From Planktothrix serta PCC 8927 (lineage in GTDB: Bacteria; Cyanobacteriota; Cyanobacteriia; Cyanobacteriales; Microcoleaceae): DNA of 56,191 bases. How positions within the stretch are numbered: position 1 is the stretch's first letter; each line of letters starts with the position of its first letter. The stretch spans positions 1 through 56,191 of the forward strand of contig NZ_LR734883.1 in assembly GCF_900010725.2 (NCBI RefSeq), in the 5' to 3' direction. The notes under the pieces were generated by a model. It made no database searches. It had not been told where the DNA came from and saw nothing but the letters and a program-made list of their open reading frames with translations. The translations under genes were made by a program, and so were the position numbers. Positions 44,390 through 53,222 of this stretch are shown here, in pieces.

Positions 44390-45811
44390 ATGGCTGTTGA
44401 TTATGATTTAGTTGTGATTGGTGGCGGTTCTGGGGGGTTAGTTATTGCGAGTGCTGCGGCGCAATTAAAAGCCAAAGTTGCTTTAATAGAACGCGATCGC
44501 TTAGGGGGAGATTGTTTATGGTTTGGCTGTGTTCCCAGTAAGTCTTTAATTCATGCCTCACGGGTGGCTTATGAAGTTAAAAATGCAGCTAAATTTGGCA
44601 TTTATACCGACAATTATAACATTAATTTTGCCCAAGCAGCAAGTCATGTTCAACAAGTTATTTCTACTATTCAACCTCATGATTCTCCTGAACGGTTTGA
44701 ATCTTTAGGGGTTGAGGTAATTTTTGGAGACGGTCAGTTTTTAGACAACAAAACCTTTATTATTAACGGACGTAAATTAACCGCTAGAGCTTTTGTAATT
44801 GCAACGGGTTCGCGTCCAGCTATTCCCAATATTCCAGGGTTAAATCAAGCGGGTTTTCTCACCAATGAACAGGTGTTTTCTATACAAGATTGTCCTCAAT
44901 CTTTAGCCATTATGGGAGGAGGGCCAATTGGCTGTGAACTCGGACAAGCCTTTTCGCGCTTAGGGTCAAAGGTGACAATTTTATCCAGTCGAAATCAGAT
45001 TTTACCCAAAGAAGATCCTGAAGCGGCAAAAGTGGTTCAAGATCAATTGTTATCGGAAGATATTGTGATTTTAAATAATACCAAAGCGGAACGCATAGAA
45101 ATCGAAAATAGTCAAAAGAAAATTATAGCTGGGAATCATACCTTTTTAGTCGATGAAATATTAGTCTCTGTGGGACGAGTTCCTAATGTTGAATCCTTGA
45201 ATTTAGAAGCGGCGGGTGTTACAATTAGTCAATCGGGTATTAAAGTTAATGATAAACTCCAAACCATTAATCCCCGTATTTACGCTTGCGGAGATGTGAT
45301 TGGTGGGTATCAATTTACTCATGTTGCGGGTTATGAATCCGTTGTTGTGCTAACCAATGCCCTCTTTTTTCCGATTAGTAAAGTTAACTATCGGGTGATA
45401 CCTTGGGCGACATTTACCGACCCGGAATTAGCGAGAGTGGGGTTAACAGAACAGCAAGCAAAGGAACAGTATGGAGAGGATGTTTATGTTTTGAAACAAC
45501 CTTTTTCCGGTGTTGATCGCGCCCAAGCTGAAGCAAAAACCCTAGGATTTGCTAAAATTATTACTAAAGGCAATGGCGAGATTTTAGGGGCTCATCTCGT
45601 GGGTGCATCGGCTGGAGAGTTAATTCATGAAATTGTTTTAGCGATGTCTCATCGTCTCAAGGTTTCTGCTTTGACGGGGATTCATATTTATCCGACTTTA
45701 TCTGAAGTTAATAGTAAAGCAGCTTTATTATTAAAAAAACAACAATATGCAGCGAATACTTGGCAACAAACCCTTTTAGAACGGTTTTTCAATTGGAGGC
45801 GATCGCTTTAA
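44390..45811 (+). CDS. Flavin disulfide oxidoreductase, mercuric reductase/dihydrolipoamide dehydrogenase-like
   Basis: 473 residues. YDLVVIGGGSGGLVIASAAAQLKAKVALIE binds FAD. GGDCLWFGCVPSKSL holds the redox pair Cys42/Cys47. GGGPIGCELGQAFSRLGSKVTIL binds NAD(P)H, and INPRIYACGDVIGG closes the FAD site. The C-terminal dimer domain ends with GIHIYPTLSEVNSKAA where lipoamide dehydrogenases have the H-x-x-x-x-E pair; His is replaced by Tyr-Pro context, as in other mercuric-reductase-like proteins without a HMA domain. The electron acceptor is unknown. Confidence 0.86.
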   Translation: MAVDYDLVVIGGGSGGLVIASAAAQLKAKVALIERDRLGGDCLWFGCVPSKSLIHASRVAYEVKNAAKFGIYTDNYNINFAQAASHVQQVISTIQPHDSPERFESLGVEVIFGDGQFLDNKTFIINGRKLTARAFVIATGSRPAIPNIPGLNQAGFLTNEQVFSIQDCPQSLAIMGGGPIGCELGQAFSRLGSKVTILSSRNQILPKEDPEAAKVVQDQLLSEDIVILNNTKAERIEIENSQKKIIAGNHTFLVDEILVSVGRVPNVESLNLEAAGVTISQSGIKVNDKLQTINPRIYACGDVIGGYQFTHVAGYESVVVLTNALFFPISKVNYRVIPWATFTDPELARVGLTEQQAKEQYGEDVYVLKQPFSGVDRAQAEAKTLGFAKIITKGNGEILGAHLVGASAGELIHEIVLAMSHRLKVSALTGIHIYPTLSEVNSKAALLLKKQQYAANTWQQTLLERFFNWRRSL

Positions 45812-45820
45812 TTAAAACTC

Positions 45821-46615
45821 ATGAAAATTCTAACTTTAAATCTTCGTTATGATAAACCCGATCAAGGTAACAATGACTGGAAGTTTCGCCGTTATGCGAT
45901 CGCCAAATTAATTCAAAGCCATGACCCGGATATTATTGGAACCCAGGAAGGAAAAGCCCATCAAATTTTAGATTTACATCGATTATTACCCCAATATCAA
46001 AGTATTGGGACGGATCAAATTGGTAATGGAACTGGAGAATATTGTGCTATTTTTTATCAAATTAAACGGTTTCAATGTATTAAATCAAAAGATTTCTGGT
46101 TAAGTGATACCCCGAACTTAGTGGGGAGTATGAGTTCAACCTGGGGAAATTCTACGCCTAAATTAGTGAGTTTTGGGGTGTTTATTTCCAGAGAAACCCA
46201 ACAACAAATTACCGTTTTTAATACCCATTTAGATTATCACAGTGAACAATCTCGAAAATTGAGTATTCCGTTAATTCAAAAACAATTGAGTCAAGTTAAC
46301 CCGGAGAATTCGTTATTAATATTAACCGGAGATTTTAACGCTGAACCCAATAGCGAAGAACGACTAGCTTTATTAAAACCCCTTTCTAATAAAATTAAAT
46401 TATTAGATAGTTTATCCGATATTCCCTTAGAATCTCAACAAACCTTTCATGATTTTACAGGGGAAGCGATCGCCGCCGTTGATACGATTTATTATGACCA
46501 TCGTTTACCCTTAAAATCTGTTACCATTGATATTAATCAAATCGAAGATATTTGGCCGTCGGATCATTTTCCGGTGATGGCAGAATTTAATTCCCTTATA
46601 GCTACACCTAGTTAG
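45821..46615 (+). CDS. Endonuclease/exonuclease/phosphatase (EEP) family hydrolase
   Basis: 264 residues. MKILTLNLRYD, PDIIGTQEGKAHQI (metal Glu), FNTHLDYHSEQSR, LILTGDFNAEPNSEE (Asp/Asn) and WPSDHFPVMAEF (Asp/His) form the full EEP active site. The substrate may be a phosphodiester in nucleic acid, lipid or sugar. It follows the flavin enzyme by nine bases and overlaps glgX tail to tail by four bases. Confidence 0.88.
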   Translation: MKILTLNLRYDKPDQGNNDWKFRRYAIAKLIQSHDPDIIGTQEGKAHQILDLHRLLPQYQSIGTDQIGNGTGEYCAIFYQIKRFQCIKSKDFWLSDTPNLVGSMSSTWGNSTPKLVSFGVFISRETQQQITVFNTHLDYHSEQSRKLSIPLIQKQLSQVNPENSLLILTGDFNAEPNSEERLALLKPLSNKIKLLDSLSDIPLESQQTFHDFTGEAIAAVDTIYYDHRLPLKSVTIDINQIEDIWPSDHFPVMAEFNSLIATPS

Positions 46616-48723
46616 GATTGAGCTATTAAAACCACAGCACAACGAGGACTCAAATGATAATATTTTCCTGTAATCGGTGGTGCAACATTTAAACTACTAA
46701 TATCATTAGGAACCGCTAAGGCTGTATCAACCAAACGATGCCAACGTTCCCCTTTAGAGAGGGGAGGTAACTGAAAGTTCAAGGGTTCCCAATAGGAATT
46801 TAACATAATATGGAGATGTTCGCCTTTTTCAGGATGATATAAACTAAACGCGATCGTGCGAGAATTTTCAGCTAAATCAGGTTTTCCGATGCGAACTCCA
46901 TGCCAAATAACATGGGGTAACTCACTCTGGATATCCACTTCTAAAATATCCTCTAATTGAAACAGATGGAGTTCTTTTTTAAAGCGGATTAAGCTTTTCA
47001 CAAACCGCAATACATCAGGATGTTTGCCGACATCACTCCAATCAAACCAGCCTAATTCATTATCCTGACAGTAGGCGTTATTATTCCCGAATTGGGTTCG
47101 ACAAACCTCATCCCCCATTAACATCATCGGAGTTCCTTGAGACAGTAATAATATCACCCAAAAGTTTTTAATTTGTTGCAGGCGTAAGGCTTGAATATAT
47201 AGGTCATCCGTTGAACCTTCAACTCCACAATTCCAACTAAAATTATACTCAGAACCGTCTCGGTTTTCTTCGCCATTGGCTTCATTATGTTTTTCATTAT
47301 AACAGACTAAATCATTCAAAGTAAAGCCATCATGACAGGTGACAAAATTAATACTACAATGCACTTCTCGATCGGGATGGGGATAAATATCAGGACTTCC
47401 CATAATTCGATAAGCTAACTTTTCAACTTGTTCTTCATCCCCTTTAACAAAACGACGGACATCATCCCTAAATTGTCCATTCCATTCTCCAAAGCGATCG
47501 CCTGCTAATGATCCAACTTGATATAATCCTCCCGCATCCCAGGCTTCAACAATTAATTTAGCTCCGGCTAATACCGGGTCAGATTTAATAATCCATAAAA
47601 TCGGCGCATCATCAATCGGATTTCCTTCTTTATCACGCGATAAAATCGAAGCCAAATCAAAGCGAAACCCATCAACGTGCATTTCTGAAACCCAATATCG
47701 CAGACTATCAATAATTAACTGTCCTGAAATTTCATGATTCGCTTTAATCGTATTTCCACAGCCACTATAATTACTATAATAAGCCAGATTATCTTTTTCC
47801 AAAATATAGTACATACTGTTATCAAATCCCCGGAAAGATAACGTCGGGCCGTCTTCATTCCCTTCGGCGGTATGGTTATAAACCACATCTAAAATTACTT
47901 CTATTCCGGCTTTATGAAATGCCTTGACCATATCTCGAAATTCATTAACCGGGCCAAAATCATCTCGACAGAAACTATATTCTCGATGGGGAGCAAAAAA
48001 TGAAATGGTACTATATCCCCAATAGTTACTTCGAGGAGGAACTGCATCCTGTTGATCAAATTGATGAATGGGGAGTAATTCAACGGCGGTAATTCCTAAA
48101 TCTTTTAAATAGGGAATTTTTTCCACTAATCCCGCATAGGTTCCCCGTTTTTCTGGGGCAATTCCTGAGTTAGGATTGCGAGTAAAACCGCCAACGTGCA
48201 GTTCATAAATAATCGTTTGGGAGTAGGGCAATTCTAAAGGTTTATCCCCTTCCCAGTCATAAGTTCTCTTGTCAATCACAACTCCTTTTAACGCTTGGGC
48301 GCAATTATTTCCCGGCACAGAAGCCGCTGATCGACTATAATTTTCAGTATTAACAATGGCTTTAGCATAGGGATCTAATAATACCTTTTCGGGATCGAAA
48401 CGATAGCCTAATTCTGGTTTATATAAGCCATAAACGCGATAGCCATAAATCTGTCCGGCTTCAATTCCGGGAACAAAAATATGCCAATAATAAAAGGTTT
48501 TATTTTGTTTCGGGTTAAAGGGAATAATATCAGTCGGTTCAGACGCATCCGGGCTATCAAACAGTAATAATTCTATAGCAATACAATTTTTAGAAAAAAC
48601 ACAAAAATTTACCCCATTTGGATAAACCGTAGATCCCAAGGGGAAACTTTGACCGGACAAGACCTCAAGATTCACGCCTTTAACTCCTTGTGGGTTTTCT
48701 GTGTTGTTAATTGCTAAGTTCAA
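46612..48723 (-). CDS. glgX: Glycogen debranching enzyme GlgX (GH13)
   Basis: 703 residues. An N-terminal CBM48-like domain (SGQSFPLGSTVYPNGVNFCVFSKNC) precedes the GH13 barrel: VILDVVYNHTAEGNE, DGFRFDLASIL (nucleophile Asp), KLIVEAWDAGGLY (acid Glu) and FVTCHDGFTLNDLV (transition-state Asp). Isoamylase-type cleavage of alpha-1,6 branches in glycogen follows. Length is typical. Its stop overlaps that of the EEP gene. Confidence 0.94.
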   Translation of the reverse strand: MNLAINNTENPQGVKGVNLEVLSGQSFPLGSTVYPNGVNFCVFSKNCIAIELLLFDSPDASEPTDIIPFNPKQNKTFYYWHIFVPGIEAGQIYGYRVYGLYKPELGYRFDPEKVLLDPYAKAIVNTENYSRSAASVPGNNCAQALKGVVIDKRTYDWEGDKPLELPYSQTIIYELHVGGFTRNPNSGIAPEKRGTYAGLVEKIPYLKDLGITAVELLPIHQFDQQDAVPPRSNYWGYSTISFFAPHREYSFCRDDFGPVNEFRDMVKAFHKAGIEVILDVVYNHTAEGNEDGPTLSFRGFDNSMYYILEKDNLAYYSNYSGCGNTIKANHEISGQLIIDSLRYWVSEMHVDGFRFDLASILSRDKEGNPIDDAPILWIIKSDPVLAGAKLIVEAWDAGGLYQVGSLAGDRFGEWNGQFRDDVRRFVKGDEEQVEKLAYRIMGSPDIYPHPDREVHCSINFVTCHDGFTLNDLVCYNEKHNEANGEENRDGSEYNFSWNCGVEGSTDDLYIQALRLQQIKNFWVILLLSQGTPMMLMGDEVCRTQFGNNNAYCQDNELGWFDWSDVGKHPDVLRFVKSLIRFKKELHLFQLEDILEVDIQSELPHVIWHGVRIGKPDLAENSRTIAFSLYHPEKGEHLHIMLNSYWEPLNFQLPPLSKGERWHRLVDTALAVPNDISSLNVAPPITGKYYHLSPRCAVVLIAQS

Positions 48724-48932
48724 TTGCTTGACCCCGTTTCTTGTGGAATAATTCTCTGTGTAACAGAAATGTTGGTTTCTAGTTTGTAACGTTAACCTAG
48801 ATTACCGTTAATTGGGGTACACTGCTCCGACAACTGATCATCCCGGCTGAAAACAAGATAAAATAGCAAAAAATCCCTATTAATTTCAACAAATGGGCGG
48901 GGAAACCCTCCCCCTACTGGGTGATGAGTTGA

Positions 48933-50603
48933 ATGTCGTTGTCAGAAATCCCTTGCTTAAGTATTGCCATCGCTCGGATGAATACCTCCGTTGCTGATCA
49001 TTTTGCAACTTGGGTGGTACAATCTCCCGATTGGAATGGATATGTTCACCACGATAGTAGCTGGCCAGAACCCCTTTCCCAAACTTGGCAAGCGTGGTTA
49101 GAACTATTTTCGCCCCAAAGTGTTCCCAATAGTCTGTGCTCTCCACCAACCGCTAATTTACCCTTAATCACCCCGTCTGATTCGGGGCGGCAATTGAGTT
49201 ACAGTACCCGTTTAATGCAACAATTGGGAATTAATCTCTGGCAATGGTTATTTCAAGGGTCAATTCAAGCCAGTTTACATCGCAGTCAAGGTATTGCTAT
49301 TGGACAGGATCAACCCCTACGAATTCGCTTAGATTTACGAGATCCAGATTTAATCCCCATTCCTTGGGAAACAATGCAACCCCAAGCAGGTCAACCCGCG
49401 ATTTCCTTGAGTCCAAACCTGTGGTTTAGTCGCACAACCTTTGATGTTAACCCCTTACCCCAGCGTTTGGTCGCTCAAGGGTTAAATATTTTATTAATTT
49501 TAGGGGAAAATCAAATTCACAATGCAGTTGTGGAACAGGCATCTTGCCTGTTAAAATTAAAACTAAAATTAGAAGAAGAAGCGATCGCATTAGGTAAAGC
49601 TTTTGAACAATGTGGCATTGATATTCAAGGAAATAAAATCGATACCCATGTTTCCTGTAATGTCAAAACCTTAATTCAACCGACCGTTGAACAACTGATT
49701 GCTGAGTTAGAAACCGATCGCTATAATGTTTTATTTTATGCCGGACATGGGGTTCCTGCTCCCGATGGTGGGTTATTATTTTTACGTCCCGATACCACCG
49801 TTAATGGCACAGAACTCGCTCAAGTTTTAGTCCGATGTGGAATTATTTTAGCGGTGTTTAATACCTGTTGGAGCGCTCAACCTGCGGTCGAAGCCGTATC
49901 AACTTCTTCTAATCCTTTATTTCAAGCCATCCCTAGTAGTAGTTTAGCAAAGGTTTTGATCCATCACGGGGTTCCGGCCGTATTGGGAATGCGGGACTCA
50001 ATTACTGACTCAGAGGCGTTAAGCTTTATTCAGGCCTTCGCCAGAGCATTAGGAGAACGTCTTCCGGTAGATCAGGCCGTTGCGGTGGCCCGTCAGCAGT
50101 TGTTAGCCTTGTATAAATTTAATCAACCCGCTTGGACATTACCCATATTGTATATGCACCCGGAATTTAACGGGGTGTTGGTGCAGCCGTTAGAACAAAT
50201 TAGAACAGAAATGCCTAATACGGCTGTCACGGGGTTTGGGGATGTTCCTAGGGCGTGGTTACGATTGTATAATCCAGTGGGGAATACTGCGGCACAAGTT
50301 TGGCCCGTTGAAACCGGATTAGTGCGGGTGGGTCGAGGAGAAGGAAATGATGTAATTGTTTCTGAACAGTGGGTTTCTTCCAAACACGCCGAAATTTTTT
50401 GTCGTCATAGTTCCGATGGTAAAACCAAACCCAATTATTTTTTAAGGGATTTTTCCCGTTATGGAACATTAGTTTCTAATACTCAAGAATGGCAGCGCAT
50501 TCATCATCAAGAAATTCCGTTAATATCAGGAATGCAGTTAAAATTTGGCAGTTCCCAAGGTCAAATTTTAGAATTTATTATTGAGGCTCAATATGGGGAA
50601 TAG
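48933..50603 (+). CDS. CHAT (caspase-like) protease fused to an FHA domain
   Basis: 556 residues. The CHAT domain covers about 90-400 with the catalytic pair His272 (FYAGHGVP) and Cys312 (AVFNTCWSAQP) both present. The C-terminal FHA domain (about 455-550) has LVRVGRGEGNDVIV, SSKHAEIF and RDFSRYGTLVSN, the phospho-threonine binding residues. CHAT proteases are caspase relatives involved in regulated proteolysis or cell-death type defence; FHA ties this one to Ser/Thr phosphorylation. No kinase or gasdermin-like gene is adjacent. A hairpin repeat is inserted in the coding region at 49534-49552. Confidence 0.86.
   Translation: MSLSEIPCLSIAIARMNTSVADHFATWVVQSPDWNGYVHHDSSWPEPLSQTWQAWLELFSPQSVPNSLCSPPTANLPLITPSDSGRQLSYSTRLMQQLGINLWQWLFQGSIQASLHRSQGIAIGQDQPLRIRLDLRDPDLIPIPWETMQPQAGQPAISLSPNLWFSRTTFDVNPLPQRLVAQGLNILLILGENQIHNAVVEQASCLLKLKLKLEEEAIALGKAFEQCGIDIQGNKIDTHVSCNVKTLIQPTVEQLIAELETDRYNVLFYAGHGVPAPDGGLLFLRPDTTVNGTELAQVLVRCGIILAVFNTCWSAQPAVEAVSTSSNPLFQAIPSSSLAKVLIHHGVPAVLGMRDSITDSEALSFIQAFARALGERLPVDQAVAVARQQLLALYKFNQPAWTLPILYMHPEFNGVLVQPLEQIRTEMPNTAVTGFGDVPRAWLRLYNPVGNTAAQVWPVETGLVRVGRGEGNDVIVSEQWVSSKHAEIFCRHSSDGKTKPNYFLRDFSRYGTLVSNTQEWQRIHHQEIPLISGMQLKFGSSQGQILEFIIEAQYGE
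49534..49552 (+). repeat. Hairpin repeat within the CHAT gene (AACAGGCA-TCT-TGCCTGTT)
   Basis: A perfect 8-bp stem with a three-base loop, inside GTTGTGGAACAGGCATC, read as VVEQASCLL. The surrounding residues (LKLKLKLEEEA) are also repetitive, so a mobile hairpin seems to have landed in a loop of the protein while keeping the frame. Confidence 0.6.
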
Positions 50604-50644
50604 GGAATTACGAATTACGAATTACGAATTACGAATTACGAATT
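50595..50644. repeat. ATTACGA heptamer array after the CHAT gene
   Basis: Six units of ATTACGA directly behind the stop at 50603, preceded by GGGGAATAGGGA. Same heptamer family as at 18451-18483 in the other orientation. Confidence 0.88.
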
Positions 50645-50698
50645 GATCAGGGTTTAAGTTTCGGGTTAGTTTCAAGATCTAGTTTAAATAATGATTAA

Positions 50699-50959
50699 CT
50701 ATATAGACTAAACCCTTTAAATACATTAATTTGGCAACCCGGTGAGGTGATTCTAGCGGAAAAACAAACCCTAGAACAAGCAAAAACCCTGGGTTTAGAT
50801 AGCAAATCGATGATGAAAATTAAACAAAGCTTTAATCAAAAAATTATGCAGCAAGCGAAACGAGGACGGTTATTAAGAGCCTTTGCCAGTCCTCGTCAAT
50901 TGCAAGAAGTCATGGTCGATTTCTGGTATAATCATTTTAATGTATTTGCTAACCAGTAG
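50699..50959 (+). pseudogene. DUF1800 protein, internal fragment
   Basis: The frame from 50699 (after a stop at 50696) reads LNPLNTLIWQPGEVILAEKQ... then RLLRAFASPRQLQEVMVDFWYNHFNVFANQ and a stop. The second part is the signature of the DUF1800 domain (LRA-S-RQL-EVM-DFW-NHFNVFA). The N-terminal start and the remaining 300 or more residues are lost. The GTG at 50747 is not a believable start for a functional protein. No partner DUF1501 gene is nearby; a broken one is at 412-702. Confidence 0.85.
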
Positions 50960-51053
50960 GGTGCGTAAGTGTTAACGCACGCACCATTTTTACTATAATT
51001 ACACAGGCACCATTTTTACTATAATTACAATTATCAAACCCAAAAAGGGGGCT

Positions 51054-51623
51054 ATGATGAGTCAAACCCTAGAACAAGTACGCTGGACAATTCACGATGT
51101 TGAGGGACTACCGGAAAATGACTGGATACGTTATGAAATTCTCGACGGAGAACTATTTATGACTCGCTCTCCCCATCGTCGCCATCAACAGGCTTGCGTT
51201 AAGATTTCTAAATTGCTTGATACTTGGTCAGAGTCGAGTCATTTAGGCGTAACAATTTTTGCTCCGGGTTTAATCTTTTCCGAGTTTGATAGCGTCATTC
51301 CTGATGTCGTTTGGGTCACTCATGAACGACTTGAACAAATTGAAGATGAAGCCGGACATTTAACAGGTGCACCTGAGTTAGTTATTGAAGTTTTATCCCC
51401 CGGAAAACAAAATGAACGCCGCGATAAACAAGCTAAATTAAAACTCTATTCTATTACCGGAGTTCAAGAATATTGGATTATTAATTATTTCACTAAACAA
51501 GTTGAAATTTATCGTCGAGAACAAGCACAATTAGTTAAAGTTGCAACTCTATTAGAAACCGATGAAATTACATCCCCATTATTACCCGGATTTAGTGCGG
51601 TTGTTCGGTTATTTTTTCCTTAA
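51054..51623 (+). CDS. Uma2-family (DUF820) PD-(D/E)XK nuclease-like protein
   Basis: 189 residues. RYEILDGELFMTRSPHRRHQ, FSEFDSVIPDVVWVTHE and PELVIEVLSPGKQNERRDKQAKLKLYSITGVQEYWIIN form the Uma2 core, with the PD and E-V motifs of a restriction-type nuclease fold (Asp in VIPDVVW, Glu in LVIEVLSP, K in DKQAKLKLY). The family is greatly expanded in cyanobacteria, with unknown function. Its end overlaps the convergent DNA methyltransferase gene by 32 bases. Confidence 0.88.
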   Translation: MMSQTLEQVRWTIHDVEGLPENDWIRYEILDGELFMTRSPHRRHQQACVKISKLLDTWSESSHLGVTIFAPGLIFSEFDSVIPDVVWVTHERLEQIEDEAGHLTGAPELVIEVLSPGKQNERRDKQAKLKLYSITGVQEYWIINYFTKQVEIYRREQAQLVKVATLLETDEITSPLLPGFSAVVRLFFP

Positions 51624-52746
51624 ACCTATAATTAAACGCATAAGAACGAACAGTATTAAAATCGGGTATAGAATAAGATTTTTCTAACTTATCTTTCAAT
51701 TTATCTAACTTTAAAATAGCTTTTCCTACTGATGCAGCTAATAACGGGGGAACAGCATTACCAATTTGTCGCCATTGTTGAGATAATGTCCCATAAAAAA
51801 TATAATGGGCTGGGAAAGATTGGATAGCAGCGGCTTCTCTAGGAGTCAAATAACGATCTTCTGTGGGATGATAATAAGTGGTTTTATTCGTATTAATTGT
51901 ACCTGAATGGGAGTAACGATCTAAACGCTTTAATTTCGTTTCTCGAAATCGTTCTTCTCGAATTGTTTTCCAATCTATATCATACCATAATGACTGCGGA
52001 AGATACGCTAACTGATCTCGTTCATAACGAATCCCTTTACCTTCAGGGATATAATGAATTCTTTTGCGTTCTAATTCATTTTTAATTTGAGCCGTTTGCA
52101 AATTATGATTAAAGCTTTGACCTTCAAACTCTAATAAGGTGTTAAAAGCCCATTCAACAGTTCGGGGTAAGGGTAAAGCATCAGGATCTTTTTCAGAATC
52201 TTTAAATTGTTTTTCTGGATAAATGTTATTAACTCCGAAACGATTTCCCAATAAAATAGTCCGTCGTCTCGCTTGAGGAACACCATAATGATGTGCCGAT
52301 AATACCTTAACATCCACAGTATAACCCAATTGATTAAAACTGTTAATCATTAATGCTAATGTACTTTCATTGCGCTTAGATAATAAACCTGTAACATTTT
52401 CCAGAATAATAAAATTAGGCTTAAAAGCTTCTACCATTCGCAAAAATTCAAAAAATAGAAAATTACGACAATCTTGTTTATCATTAGTTCCAATGGTCGA
52501 AAATCCCTGACAAGGTGGCCCTCCGCAAATTAAATCTATTGTTTGATTTCCGATAATATCTTGAATTGATTCTGTGGTAATTTCGCGTAAATCTCCTAAA
52601 ATTGTTTGAGAATGGGGATGATTAGCTTGAAAGGTTTCTAAGGAAGATTGATCAAAATCAATTCCTAATAAACAGTTCATTCCCGCCATTTCTAATCCAC
52701 AGGACATTCCCCCTGCGCCAGAAAACAAATCAATAAAGTTTTTCAT
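51592..52746 (-). CDS. C5 cytosine-specific DNA methyltransferase
   Basis: 384 residues with motif I (FIDLFSGAGGMSCGLEMAG), motif IV with catalytic Cys (GGPPCQGFS), motif VI (ILENVTG), motif VIII (QARRRTILLGN) and motifs IX/X (REAAAIQSFPAHYIF, QIGNAVPPLLA). All are intact, so it should methylate cytosine; the target sequence cannot be read from the protein. No cognate restriction gene is recognised, only the overlapping Uma2 gene and an AAA pair far away. Could be an orphan or part of a restriction pair. Confidence 0.92.
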   Translation of the reverse strand: MKNFIDLFSGAGGMSCGLEMAGMNCLLGIDFDQSSLETFQANHPHSQTILGDLREITTESIQDIIGNQTIDLICGGPPCQGFSTIGTNDKQDCRNFLFFEFLRMVEAFKPNFIILENVTGLLSKRNESTLALMINSFNQLGYTVDVKVLSAHHYGVPQARRRTILLGNRFGVNNIYPEKQFKDSEKDPDALPLPRTVEWAFNTLLEFEGQSFNHNLQTAQIKNELERKRIHYIPEGKGIRYERDQLAYLPQSLWYDIDWKTIREERFRETKLKRLDRYSHSGTINTNKTTYYHPTEDRYLTPREAAAIQSFPAHYIFYGTLSQQWRQIGNAVPPLLAASVGKAILKLDKLKDKLEKSYSIPDFNTVRSYAFNYRFKEKITEQPH

Positions 52747-52880
52747 TTATTTGGGTTGAGTTAATACAGTTCTAATTTAACCACAAAGAAACAAAGACAC
52801 AAAGAAGTTTTAAACACCATTTCTACTCCTTGTTATATTTTTAAATCCTGAAATCTTTGTAGTGTGAGTGTCCTCGCTCG

Positions 52881-53147
52881 CTAGGGTTTTAATAATTCTT
52901 TAGGAATTCGATTTTGTTCAATATAATGATTAATTTCCTCTTGATTATCTAAATAGAAACTCAAGGCATCAAAGACCTGTGCTAATGTTAGATGGGGTAG
53001 ATGTATTGGGATTTCTTCAGGAGATATTCCTAAACGCCATAACCCAACGATAGCTCGCACCGAAGTTCGGGTTCCTAAAATAATCGGTTCACCTTGAAGG
53101 ATTTCAGGGTTACGACTCACATAACGGGAAATAGATTGCACAGTCAT
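52881..53147 (-). CDS. DUF433 (VapB45-like) antitoxin-type protein
   Basis: 88 residues. SRYVSRNPEILQGEPIILGTRTSVRAIVGLWRLGISPEEIPIHLPHLTLAQVFDALSFYLDNQEEI is the DUF433 pattern, a winged/helical DNA-binding fold of antitoxins that normally pair with a DUF5615 PIN-like toxin. No such toxin is present on either side, so it is an orphan here. Confidence 0.85.
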   Translation of the reverse strand: MTVQSISRYVSRNPEILQGEPIILGTRTSVRAIVGLWRLGISPEEIPIHLPHLTLAQVFDALSFYLDNQEEINHYIEQNRIPKELLKP

Positions 53148-53222
53148 ATCAACTTATGCCCTAAAAATTTGCTCTAATCACTCTATAGTATCCAATATTG
53201 ATTCAGAATTCAAGTGAGATCA

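Noticed and set aside
50747-50959. 70-residue protein from a GTG start
   Set aside because: The sequence is the middle of a DUF1800 domain without its beginning or end, so it is listed as a pseudogene.
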